Source: Streptomyces sp. BA2 (lineage in GTDB: Bacteria > Actinomycetota > Actinomycetes > Streptomycetales > Streptomycetaceae). From it: DNA of 64,000 nucleotides. The translations under genes and the position numbers were made by a program. Under the pieces are notes generated by a model. It was given only the letters and a program-made list of their open reading frames with translations, made no database searches and was not told the DNA's origin. The stretch is taken from contig NZ_WSRO01000002.1 in NCBI RefSeq assembly GCF_009769735.1, positions 4,042,001 through 4,106,000 on the forward strand, written 5' to 3'. Each line of letters begins with the position of its first letter. Within the stretch, counting starts at the first letter, position 1. Shown piece by piece: positions 9,088 to 17,542 of the stretch.

Positions 9088-9226
9088 GGTGCACACCTCC
9101 GTGATTGGGGATATCCCGGATAGGTTCAACACCACGTAAACACCAACGGGGCGGTCTTGCAGTCCCGTTGCGGTGTCACGGATCGGCAAAATGCATGTAG
9201 CCGCCATGTATACGGAGCGGGAAAAA

Positions 9227-9272
9227 CCCGAAGGGGCCGCCCGCACCACGGATGGCGGGCGGCCCCTTCGGG
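9227..9272 (-). terminator. Rho-independent terminator downstream of ndh
   Basis: 18-bp perfect arms (9227-9244 and 9255-9272) with a 10-base loop. Read on the minus strand the hairpin is followed by GTTTTTC. It lies 20 bases past the ndh stop and separates ndh from the methyltransferase gene. Confidence 0.88.
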
Positions 9273-9291
9273 CCTTTTCAGCGACCGGAGG

Positions 9292-10704
9292 TCAGGAGGC
9301 CTTGGCCTTCTCGCCGTCCTTGGAGGACTCGACGGCCGGCGTCTCGGCCTTGGCCGCCGCGGGCTTCGGCGCGGGCTTGGCGGCCTCGTAGAACTCCTCG
9401 CGCGGCGTCTCCATGGCGCCCAGCGAGACGACCTCACGCTTGAGGAAGACCGCGAGGGTCCAGTCCGCGAAGACGCGGATCTTGCGGTTGAACGTCGGCA
9501 TCGCCATGCCGTGGTACGCGCGGTGCATGTACCAGGCGAGACGGCCCTTGAGCTTGATCTTCATCTTGCCCATGACGATCATCGCGACGCCCTTGTGCAG
9601 GCCGAGACCGGCGACCGCACCCTTGTTGGCGTGGCTGTACTCCTTCTGCGGGAAGCCCCGCATGCCGGAGATCACGTTGTCGCCGAGGACCTTGGCCTGA
9701 CGCAGCGCGTGCTGGGCGTTCGGCGGGCACCAGGCGTTCTCGTTGCCCGCCTTGCGGCCGACCATGTCCGGCACCTGGGCGTTGTCGCCCGCGGCCCAGA
9801 TGTAGTCGCTGCCCTGGACCTGGAGGGTCGTCTGGGTGTCGACGTGGCCACGGGGGCCGAGCGGCAGACCGAAGCGGGCGAGCGCCGGGTTCGGCTTGAC
9901 GCCGGCGGTCCACACGATGGTGCTGGAGTCGACCTCCAGGCCGTTGTTCAGGACCACGTGGCCGTCCACGCAGGAGTCCATGCCGGTCTTGAGGTAGACC
10001 TCGACACCGCGGCCCTCGAGGTGCTCCTTGCCGTACTGGCCGAGCTTCGGGCCGACCTCGGGGAGGATCTTGTCCGCGACGTCGACGAGCACGAAGCGCA
10101 TGTCCTCGCGCTTCACGTTGTTGTAGTACTTGGCCGCGTCGCGGGCCATGTCCTCCACCTCACCGATGGTCTCCGCACCCGCGAAGCCACCGCCGACGAA
10201 GACGAAGGTCAGCGCCTTGCGGCGGACATCCTCGTCCGTCGTGGAGTCAGCCTTGTCCAGCTGCTCGAGGACGTGGTTGCGCAGGCCGATGGCCTCCTCG
10301 ATGCCCTTCATGCCGATGCCCTGCTCGGCGAGGCCGGGGATCGGGAAGGTGCGGGAGACCGCGCCCATCGCGATGACCAGGTAGTCGAAAGGCAGCTCGT
10401 ACGCCTCGCCCACGAGGGGGGCGATCGTCGCGACCTTGCGGTCCTGATCGATGGTGGTGACCCGGCCGGTCAGAACTTCCGCCTTGGGCAGCACGCGTCG
10501 CAGCGGGACGACGACGTGCCGAGGCGAAATGCTGCCGGCGGCGGCTTCGGGGAGGAAGGGCTGGTAGGTCATGTACGACCGGGGGTCGACGACCGTGACG
10601 GTCGCCTCTCCGTAGCGCATCTTCTTGAGAATGCGCCGAGCTGCGTACAGGCCTACGTACCCACCGCCTACTACGAGGATCCTGGGACGCTCCGTGGTGC
10701 TCAT
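9292..10704 (-). CDS. ndh: Type II NADH dehydrogenase (non-proton-pumping NADH:quinone oxidoreductase)
   Basis: 470 residues starting with MSTTERPRILVVGGGYVG. The first Rossmann motif GGGYVGLYAARR (about 13-24) binds FAD; the second, VFVGGGFAGAETIGEVEDMA (about 170-190), binds NADH. The C-terminal FAD motif is IWAAGDNAQVPD. A typical NDH-2 membrane-associated C-terminal segment and an Ala/Lys-rich tail follow. It passes electrons from NADH to menaquinone at the inner face of the membrane without pumping protons. A Rex-type operator lies in the upstream intergenic region, which fits regulation by NADH/NAD+ ratio. Confidence 0.95.
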   Translation of the reverse strand: MSTTERPRILVVGGGYVGLYAARRILKKMRYGEATVTVVDPRSYMTYQPFLPEAAAGSISPRHVVVPLRRVLPKAEVLTGRVTTIDQDRKVATIAPLVGEAYELPFDYLVIAMGAVSRTFPIPGLAEQGIGMKGIEEAIGLRNHVLEQLDKADSTTDEDVRRKALTFVFVGGGFAGAETIGEVEDMARDAAKYYNNVKREDMRFVLVDVADKILPEVGPKLGQYGKEHLEGRGVEVYLKTGMDSCVDGHVVLNNGLEVDSSTIVWTAGVKPNPALARFGLPLGPRGHVDTQTTLQVQGSDYIWAAGDNAQVPDMVGRKAGNENAWCPPNAQHALRQAKVLGDNVISGMRGFPQKEYSHANKGAVAGLGLHKGVAMIVMGKMKIKLKGRLAWYMHRAYHGMAMPTFNRKIRVFADWTLAVFLKREVVSLGAMETPREEFYEAAKPAPKPAAAKAETPAVESSKDGEKAKAS

Positions 10705-11134
10705 GCCATCGAGTATCCACCTGCCCGACGGGGGTCGCTCGTGCGCCCCTTCACAAGCATGGGTAGACCCTCTGCTACACTTCGCCGCCCACGTGACGCA
10801 GGCCATAGCGCCCCAGGGGAACCACGGGATGACCCGAGACGTTGGGCACCCCTTGTGAGCTGCCGCTCTGGCCTCCGAGGACCAGTGGACCACCGGTCCA
10901 CTTCACGCCCCGGACGCGCCGCCGAACCTTCACTGTCGTGGGTCGCGGGGCCCCCAGAGGTCACTTTCAGGGGTCCGGAACCCCTGAACATCGTCCGACT
11001 GACGCCATTTCCTTGTGAAGAACTTCACGAAGTTTCCCGACGACATGTCGCCGGGGGACCTTCCAGGCCCCTCGGCACCCGCTCGGACGCTACATGAAGC
11101 GCTCAGGCGGTCGACCAGCCGATGCCGCCCTCCA
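10705..11134. other. Intergenic region upstream of ndh and of the toxin-antitoxin pair
   Basis: 430 bases without a credible gene. It carries the Rex-like operator at 11013-11030 and must hold the ndh promoter, which I could not place. The 5' leader of ndh may be long (up to about 300 bases). Small open frames here have poor codon structure. Confidence 0.6.
11013..11030. promoter_or_regulatory. Rex operator (ROP)-like site upstream of ndh
   Basis: TTGTGAAGAACTTCACGA is an inverted repeat with 7-base arms and a 4-base spacer, one base away at the right end from the Rex consensus TTGTGAA-N4-TTCACAA. Rex is the actinobacterial redox repressor of respiratory genes and releases DNA at high NADH. 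The location about 310 bases upstream of the ndh start fits control of ndh. Confidence 0.72.
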
Positions 11135-11163
11135 TTGCCGGTGTACACGCTCGCGCGTACACT
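11135..11163 (+). promoter_or_regulatory. Promoter with embedded palindrome for the toxin-antitoxin operon
   Basis: TTGCCG (11135-11140), a 17-base spacer and TACACT (11158-11163) form a good vegetative promoter. The interval 11141-11162 is a near-perfect palindrome (arms GTGTACACGC and GCGCGTACAC around TC), a likely operator for the Phd-type antitoxin. The -10 ends 6 bases before the ATG, and no ribosome-binding site is visible, so the transcript may be leaderless. Confidence 0.7.
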
Positions 11164-11169
11164 CTGCTC

Positions 11170-11442
11170 ATGGATGAGAGCGCTGTGACCGTGCGCGAAG
11201 CCCGCGCGCACCTTGCGGACCACATCAACCGTGCGGAACAGGGCGCCGCCACGATCATCACGCGCAACGGCGCTGCCGTGGCTGCCCTCGTACCCATCGC
11301 GGACTTCAACGCGCTGGAAGAAGCGGCGGACGAACTCCTCGCACGCGAGGCCGAAGCGGTCTTGGCCGAAGACGGCCCGACCGTGACCATGGCCGAGCTG
11401 CTGGCCGACCTCTTCAGCGAGCGGGGCGAAGGCGCGGCGTGA
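11170..11442 (+). CDS. Type II antitoxin, Phd/YefM family
   Basis: 90 residues starting MDESAVTVREARAHLADHINRAEQG, the typical Phd/YefM N-terminal DNA-binding fold, with ITRNGAAVAALVPIADFNALEE as the conserved second half. The acidic C-terminal tail would wrap the toxin. Family role: neutralises the downstream toxin and represses its own promoter. The ATG at 11170 is preferred; an upstream in-frame start at 11122 would run through the promoter palindrome. The gene overlaps the toxin start by 4 bases (GTGA). Confidence 0.88.
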   Translation: MDESAVTVREARAHLADHINRAEQGAATIITRNGAAVAALVPIADFNALEEAADELLAREAEAVLAEDGPTVTMAELLADLFSERGEGAA

Positions 11443-11708
11443 AGTACGCATTCCGGTTCGCCACGGCAGCACAGCGGCAGCTCCGGTCGATCGACCGGCC
11501 TGCCGCCATGCGTATCCTCGCCGCGCTGACCGCCCTCGGCGACGACCCGTACCGCGAGGACGCCGACATCAAGAAGTTGACCGGGCCGTCCGGTCTCTAC
11601 CGCCTTCGGGTCGGCAGCTACCGGGTCGCCTACCAGGTCCTGGATGGCGAGCTCGTCATCCTCGCCGTCAAAGTCGGCGACCGTCGCGACGTCCACCGCA
11701 ACATCTGA
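11439..11708 (+). CDS. Type II toxin, RelE/ParE family
   Basis: 89 residues. The fold signature is clear: MKYAFRFATAAQRQLRSIDRPAAMRIL, then KKLTGPSGLYRLRVGSYRVAYQV, then VKVGDRRDVHRN. RelE-type toxins cleave mRNA in the ribosomal A site. The RLRVGSYR and DRRDVHR basic residues are those that hold RNA in the family. Start GTG overlaps the antitoxin stop, so synthesis is coupled. It is a chromosomal module inserted between ndh and ppx. Confidence 0.88.
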   Translation: MKYAFRFATAAQRQLRSIDRPAAMRILAALTALGDDPYREDADIKKLTGPSGLYRLRVGSYRVAYQVLDGELVILAVKVGDRRDVHRNI

Positions 11709-11735
11709 GTGCCTGGACCGACCCGCGCTGACGTC

Positions 11736-12674
11736 CTACCGCAGCTCCTCTGCCGCGTGCCATGCGATGCCGTCCAGGATGTCGTGCTCACTCACGACGA
11801 CCTCCCTGGCCCCGATCCGGTCCATGATTCCCAGCAGCACGAGAGCACCCGCCACGATGACGTCCACGCGCCCCGGATGCATGACCGGGATCGCGGCCCG
11901 CTCGTCGTGCGTGGCCCGGCTCAGGCGGCCGGCGATCTCGCTGACCTGCTCGTAGGAGACCCGGGAGTGGTGGATCGCCGCGGAGTCGTACTCATCGAGG
12001 CCGAGCGCGATGGCGGCCACGGTGGTCACCGAGCCAGCGAGGCCGACCAGGGTGCGGGCCTCGCCGATCGGCACCGTCCGCTCCGCCAGGTCGAGCGCCG
12101 CCCCGATGTCGGCCCGGACGGCGTCGAGTTCGGCGGGCGCGGGCGGGTCGGTGCGGATGTGCCGCTCCGTCAGGCGCACGCAGCCGATGTCGACGGAGCG
12201 GGCGGCCCGGACATGGTCCTCGCCGACGACGAACTCCGTGGAGCCGCCGCCGATGTCGACGACCAAGTAGGGCTTGGCCAGGTGATCGCTTCCCGCGAGC
12301 TCCTTCGTCGCCCCCGTGAAGGAGAACTCGGCCTCCTGGTCACCGCTGATGACCTCGGGCTCGACGCCGAGGATGTCCAGGACCCCTCGTACGAAGTCGT
12401 CGCGGTTCTCGGCGTCGCGGGACGCGGAGGTCGCCACGAAGCGGATGCGCTCCGCGCCGTGGGACTTGATGACCTCGGCGTACTCACGGCAGGCGGCGAA
12501 GGTGCGGTCGAGTGCCTCGGGGGCCAGGCGGCCCGTCTTGTCCACGCCCTGGCCGAGGCGGACGATCGTCATCCTGCGGTCCAGGTCGACCAGTTCGCCG
12601 GTCTGCGGGTCGGCGTCCGCCACGAGCAGGCGGATCGAATTCGTACCACAGTCGATGGCTGCGACGCGGGTCAC
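11736..12674 (-). CDS. ppx: Ppx/GppA family exopolyphosphatase
   Basis: 312 residues. GTG at 12674 overlaps the stop of the DUF501 gene. ASKHA ATPase-fold motifs are visible: AAIDCGTNSIRLLV at the N-terminus (phosphate 1), VVDIGGGSTEFVVG (phosphate 2) and GLAGSVTTVAAI (adenosine motif). The catalytic Glu of the family lies in the region after SATSASRDAENRDDF. The length is that of the short, two-domain actinobacterial form without the HD extension. It hydrolyses polyphosphate or pppGpp. It is the last gene of a minus-strand operon with divIC and the DUF501 gene. Confidence 0.9.
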   Translation of the reverse strand: MTRVAAIDCGTNSIRLLVADADPQTGELVDLDRRMTIVRLGQGVDKTGRLAPEALDRTFAACREYAEVIKSHGAERIRFVATSASRDAENRDDFVRGVLDILGVEPEVISGDQEAEFSFTGATKELAGSDHLAKPYLVVDIGGGSTEFVVGEDHVRAARSVDIGCVRLTERHIRTDPPAPAELDAVRADIGAALDLAERTVPIGEARTLVGLAGSVTTVAAIALGLDEYDSAAIHHSRVSYEQVSEIAGRLSRATHDERAAIPVMHPGRVDVIVAGALVLLGIMDRIGAREVVVSEHDILDGIAWHAAEELR

Positions 12675-13207
12675 TTGGCGGGCTCCTGCTCGGCGCACGG
12701 CGTCACGCACGGTCCCTTGGCCCACCACTGCGGCAGCATCGCGATCGCCTCGTCGCCCAGCGGGTTCACGCCCGGGCCCGCGGCCAGCGAGTGGCCGACC
12801 AGGACGTGCAGGCACTTCACGCGGTCCGGCATGCCGCCCGCGCTCGGGAAGCCCTCCAGGACCTCGATGGCGTCACGGCGCGCGATGTAGTCCTCGTGCG
12901 CCGCGCGGTACGCGGCCGCCAGCTCGGGGTCCGTCGTCAGCCGCTCCGACATCTCCTTCATGACGCCGTTGGCCTCAAGGGTGCCGATCGCGGAAGCGGC
13001 CCGCGGGCACGTCAGGTAGTACGTCGTCGGGAACGGCGTCCCGTCCGGAAGGCGCGGCGCCGTCTCGACGACGTCCGGCTGCCCGCACGGGCAGCGGTGG
13101 GCGATGGCCCGCAGGCCGCGCGGCGGACGGCCGAGCTGCTGCTTGAAGGCCTCGACGTCGGCGTCGGTGGGCTCGGTGCGCGGGGTGGTCGGCGGGGGCG
13201 TTTGCAT
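12671..13207 (-). CDS. DUF501 family protein
   Basis: 178 residues, function unknown. DUF501 proteins are conserved across Actinobacteria between the septation gene divIC and ppx, as here. Visible features are an N-terminal Pro/Thr-rich stretch, RCPCGQPDV and YYLTCPRAASAIGTLEA, a possible Cys pair arrangement (CPCG and TCP) and a C-terminal CLHVLVGHSLAAGPGVNPLGDEA. No signal peptide or membrane segment. Its position suggests co-expression with cell division and phosphate metabolism genes. Confidence 0.88.
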   Translation of the reverse strand: MQTPPPTTPRTEPTDADVEAFKQQLGRPPRGLRAIAHRCPCGQPDVVETAPRLPDGTPFPTTYYLTCPRAASAIGTLEANGVMKEMSERLTTDPELAAAYRAAHEDYIARRDAIEVLEGFPSAGGMPDRVKCLHVLVGHSLAAGPGVNPLGDEAIAMLPQWWAKGPCVTPCAEQEPAK

Positions 13208-13246
13208 GCCTGTCTTTCGATTGGTTCCGTAGAAGTTCTGTCGGGC

Positions 13247-13726
13247 TCAGTCGGCGGCCGGGCGGTCGGCCTTGTCGACGCCGTCCCAGACGTTCGAGTA
13301 CCAGGGCCTGGCGGCGGCCCCCTGGTCGGTGCGCTGCTTCTTCGCCGCCTCGGGGTCGATCACCGTGTAGCCGGTCTCGCCCGGCATCACATAGTGCAGC
13401 CGGTCCCGGATGCGCTGCTCCGCGTACGCGTCGTCCCGCCAGCGGGCCTTCTCGTCGCGCAGCTTCTCGACGTTCTCGCGGCGCTCGGCCTGCTCCTTGC
13501 GCTGGTCGGCGATCTCCGCGCGCTGGGAGACGTACTGCCTTATCGGGTAGGCGAGCGCGACGACCAGCGAGCAGAGCACGAGCGCCAGGAGCGCGGCGCG
13601 TCCCGTGAGCCGGGAGCGGCGCGCCTGGCGCTTGGTCTGGGAGCGGTAGACACGCTCCGCGGTCTGCTCGCCGAGCAGTCGCAGCCTGGTCGCGGTGGAG
13701 AACCGGTCGCGGTCCTTCACGGCCAT
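13247..13726 (-). CDS. divIC: Septum formation initiator, DivIC/FtsB family
   Basis: 159 residues. The start ATG follows GGGAGG. A basic cytoplasmic N-terminus (about 1-42), one membrane helix (about 43-62, AALLALVLCSLVVALAYPI) and an extracytoplasmic coiled coil (about 64-105, EIADQRKEQAERRENVEKL) are followed by the family motif AEQRIRDRLHYVMPGE. It acts in the divisome with FtsL and FtsQ. The neighbours eno, DUF501 and ppx are as usual in Actinobacteria. Confidence 0.92.
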   Translation of the reverse strand: MAVKDRDRFSTATRLRLLGEQTAERVYRSQTKRQARRSRLTGRAALLALVLCSLVVALAYPIRQYVSQRAEIADQRKEQAERRENVEKLRDEKARWRDDAYAEQRIRDRLHYVMPGETGYTVIDPEAAKKQRTDQGAAARPWYSNVWDGVDKADRPAAD

Positions 13727-13751
13727 GTGTGCCGCCTCCCCGATACGTACG

Positions 13752-13792
13752 TACGTCCCCGCACACGGTACGGGACCGAGTACGGGGACGTA
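13752..13792 (-). terminator. Hairpin downstream of eno
   Basis: Outer arms TACGTCCCCG (13752-13761) and CGGGGACGTA (13783-13792) enclose a smaller stem CGGT/ACCG. It lies in the 90-base gap between the eno stop and the divIC start. There is no T-run, so it may attenuate rather than fully terminate. Confidence 0.5.
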
Positions 13793-13815
13793 GGTAACTA
13801 CAGGGTGGCTACGCC

Positions 13816-15156
<1,341 letters not shown>

Positions 15157-15267
15157 CTAACCGGCTCCCGGGCAACAGCCAGCCGAGCGACCGTCCTGTG
15201 GACAAACCGAGAGCAAAAAGTTTCCGAACGGAACAAAGCGGTGGGGGCAGCGGTGGGGACAAATGAC

Positions 15268-15310
15268 CCCCGCCCCGGTGCGTACGGGGGATACGCGCAC
15301 CGGGGCGGGG
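15268..15310 (-). terminator. Hairpin terminator downstream of the first rpf gene
   Basis: 15-bp perfect arms (15268-15282 and 15296-15310) lie 20 bases past the rpf stop and upstream of eno, both on the minus strand. A short T-containing tract follows on the minus strand. Confidence 0.75.
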
Positions 15311-15330
15311 AGGATGGCGCCTCGCGGGAC

Positions 15331-16053
15331 CTAGCTGAGGTGGAGCTGCTGGCCCGGGTAGATCATGTCGGCGTTGTCGATGATGTCGCCGTTGAGCTTG
15401 TACACCTTGTGCCAGCCGCCCTTGACGTCCTTCGCCTCGGCGATCTTGGAGAGGGTGTCGCCCTTCTTGACCTTGTACTCGCCGTCGCCCTTCTTGACCG
15501 TCTTGCCGGTCGGGGTCTCGACGGTCTTCTTGGACTCGGTCTTGGGGGCCTCGGCCTTGGGCGCGGCCTTGGGAGCGGCCTGCTGCGGCTGCTCGGTCTG
15601 GGCGCTGGGCGCGCTCTGCGGCTGCTGCTCCTGGGGCTGCTGCTGCGGGGCGCTCTCCTGCGCACCGCCACCCTCGTTGGAGGCGCTCGAGAGGCCGACG
15701 CCGCAGCTCGGCCAGGCACCCTTGCCCTGACCCGCGAGGACCTTCTCGCCGATCTCTATCTGCTGGGCCTTGGAGGCCTTGTCGGCGGTGGGCGCGTACT
15801 TCGTGCCGCCGTACGCGGCCCAGGTGGACGACGAGAACTGCAGGCCGCCCGTGTAGCCGTTGCCGGTGTTGATGGACCAGTTGCCGCCGGACTCGCACTG
15901 GGCGACGGCGTCCCACTCGGAGTTCGTCGCGGCGGAGGCCTGGCCGGCCGCCATCAGCGGGGCCGCGACCGCGACACCGGTGACGCCGGCGAGCGTGGCG
16001 ACACGGGTGGCCTTGGACGGGCGGCGGTGCTTGCCCTTGCTGGAAAACAGCAT
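15331..16053 (-). CDS. rpfA: Resuscitation-promoting factor (Rpf) with C-terminal LysM domain, secreted
   Basis: 240 residues starting MLFSSKGKHRR. There is a signal peptide (basic start, hydrophobic core, ASAATNSEW cleavage region near residue 43). The transglycosylase-like Rpf domain (about 44-118) holds the catalytic Glu in AQCESGGNWSINTGNGYTGGLQ and the conserved Cys pair (QCES and SCGV). A Gln/Pro/Ala-rich linker leads to a LysM domain at the C-terminus (EYKVKKGDTLSKIAEAKDVKGGWHKVYKLN). It cleaves peptidoglycan at the cell surface to promote spore germination and regrowth. The upstream leader is a ydaO-type riboswitch, so c-di-AMP should switch it off. Confidence 0.93.
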   Translation of the reverse strand: MLFSSKGKHRRPSKATRVATLAGVTGVAVAAPLMAAGQASAATNSEWDAVAQCESGGNWSINTGNGYTGGLQFSSSTWAAYGGTKYAPTADKASKAQQIEIGEKVLAGQGKGAWPSCGVGLSSASNEGGGAQESAPQQQPQEQQPQSAPSAQTEQPQQAAPKAAPKAEAPKTESKKTVETPTGKTVKKGDGEYKVKKGDTLSKIAEAKDVKGGWHKVYKLNGDIIDNADMIYPGQQLHLS

Positions 16054-16071
16054 GAGTGATCCCCTCACCGA

Positions 16072-16238
16072 CGCCTGCGAGGTGAGCTGTCGGGTTCGGG
16101 CCGATGAAGTTGCCCGGCCGCGCTTCCTGAGCGCGACTTAACCCCTAGCCGTTCCCGTCCGCTCTCCGCCTCGCTCTCGCGATGCTGAACGGCCGGGCCC
16201 GGCGGAAACCTTGGTTCCCCCGCTCCTGCCTACGGCGC
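16072..16238 (-). promoter_or_regulatory. ydaO/yuaA-type cyclic-di-AMP riboswitch in the rpf leader
   Basis: On the minus strand the leader contains the family's conserved blocks in order: GGAGCGGGGGAACC near the 5' end, GGGGTTAAGTCGCGCT, GGGCAACTTC and CCGAACCCGACAGCTCACC with closing strand CGCAGGCG, which can pair with the CGCC near the 5' end to form P1. The domain ends about 20 bases before the rpf start codon. This motif class binds c-di-AMP and is known to control Rpf-type cell wall hydrolases in Streptomyces. Boundaries are approximate. Confidence 0.9.
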
Positions 16239-16429
16239 ATTACGCGACGACTGTTCCCGAACGGCCGTTGGCAGGACTCGGCGTACCGACCGGCGGGGCC
16301 CGCTGTGGCGAGCGGTCACGACCGTAGTCATGCGATCGCCCGAATTTCAAAGACGATCAGGGCTTCTGAGACCCATGTCTCACTTGCGCCAATTGGGACA
16401 TCGAGCAAAAAGCGACTCGCCAACTACCC

Positions 16430-17407
16430 CTACTTTTCGCCCAAATCGAGGCTCTGACCGGGAAGGATGAGATCGGGGTCGGAGCCGACCGACTGCTCGT
16501 TCTCGGCGTACAGCTCGGCCCACCCGCCCTTCACGTCGTGCTCGTCGGCGATGGCCCAGAGGTTGTCTCCGGAGCGGACCGTGTACGTCCCCTCGGAGCC
16601 GTCCTTCTGACGCTCGTCGCCACGGGAGGCGTGCCGGCCCGAGCCCTCGCGTGAGGCGTCGCCTGACGGCTCGTCGTCCGCGCTGTCGCCGCGGTGGCGG
16701 CCTTCGCCCTCACCGGCGGGAGGGGTGGGAGCGGGCGAAGTGGCATCGTCCTGCCCGGACTTGTCCGGGTCACCGGACTTGGTCGAGTCGTCCGGCTTGC
16801 CGGACTCGTCGTGATTCTTGTCTCGCGCTTCGTCGTCGGCGTCCGGCTTCTCGGAAGCTTCCTCAGAGGGCTTCCCGGAAGGCTCGGCACTATCCGAGGG
16901 GTCGGCCGACTCGCTCGGTGACGTGCTGGGCTCGCTCGGCTCGGACGACTCGTCGGACCCGGTCGGCTCCGACGGCTCGTCAGAAGGAATCGTCGTGATC
17001 GGGGCGCCCGGGTCGACGTCGGCGGCGGCGCCGTCCTGGGTGAGTCCCGCGATCGGCGCGCAGCTCGGCCAGGCCTCGGGCCCCTGGTCGTCAAGGACCT
17101 TCTCGGCGACGGATATCTGCTGCGAGCGGCTTGCCAGGTCGGCGCTCGGCGCGAAGTCGAGGCCGCCGTACTCCTCCCAGACCTGCTGCGAGAACTGGAG
17201 CCCGCCGTAGTAGCCGTTGCCCGCGTCCGCGCTCCAGGATCCGCCGCTCTCGCACTCCGCGAGCTTGTCCCACGTGGCGGTGTCCGCCGCGCTCGCGCTG
17301 GTGGCGCCGAGCAGCGGGATGGCGATGGCCGATCCTGCGACTCCTGCCGCGACGATCAGGGCCGGGGCCTGGCGGGGGCGTCGGTGACGACCATTGCCGG
17401 AGAGCAT
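16430..17407 (-). CDS. Secreted Rpf domain protein with C-terminal LysM domain (second Rpf)
   Basis: 325 residues, start at ATG 17407 behind AAAGG. Signal peptide about residues 1-41 (LIVAAGVAGSAIAIPLLGATSASAA). Rpf transglycosylase-like domain about 42-118 with the catalytic Glu in AECESGGSWSADAGNGYYGGLQ and paired Cys. A long Ser/Pro/Glu/Asp-rich wall-spanning linker (about 125-275) leads to a LysM domain (TYTVRSGDNLWAIADEHDVKGGWAEL). It parallels the neighbour at 15331-16053 but has a much longer acidic linker and no riboswitch leader, so the two are likely regulated separately. Peptidoglycan hydrolysis at germination or outgrowth is the inferred role. Confidence 0.9.
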   Translation of the reverse strand: MLSGNGRHRRPRQAPALIVAAGVAGSAIAIPLLGATSASAADTATWDKLAECESGGSWSADAGNGYYGGLQFSQQVWEEYGGLDFAPSADLASRSQQISVAEKVLDDQGPEAWPSCAPIAGLTQDGAAADVDPGAPITTIPSDEPSEPTGSDESSEPSEPSTSPSESADPSDSAEPSGKPSEEASEKPDADDEARDKNHDESGKPDDSTKSGDPDKSGQDDATSPAPTPPAGEGEGRHRGDSADDEPSGDASREGSGRHASRGDERQKDGSEGTYTVRSGDNLWAIADEHDVKGGWAELYAENEQSVGSDPDLILPGQSLDLGEK

Positions 17408-17542
17408 GCGGTTGCCTTTCGCGTGGCTGGAGCGACGACTGCGGCACGGGATGCCGAGTCGTCGTGAACGTAGCGGCAGTCGAACGCTTGTCACAAGTCG
17501 ATGCAGCGGAGATCACGTGAAAGTCACAGTCTTGACGGTCCG

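Noticed and set aside
11135..11708. Toxin-antitoxin pair as part of a larger mobile element
   Set aside because: No integrase, transposase or flanking direct repeats; a small two-gene module only.
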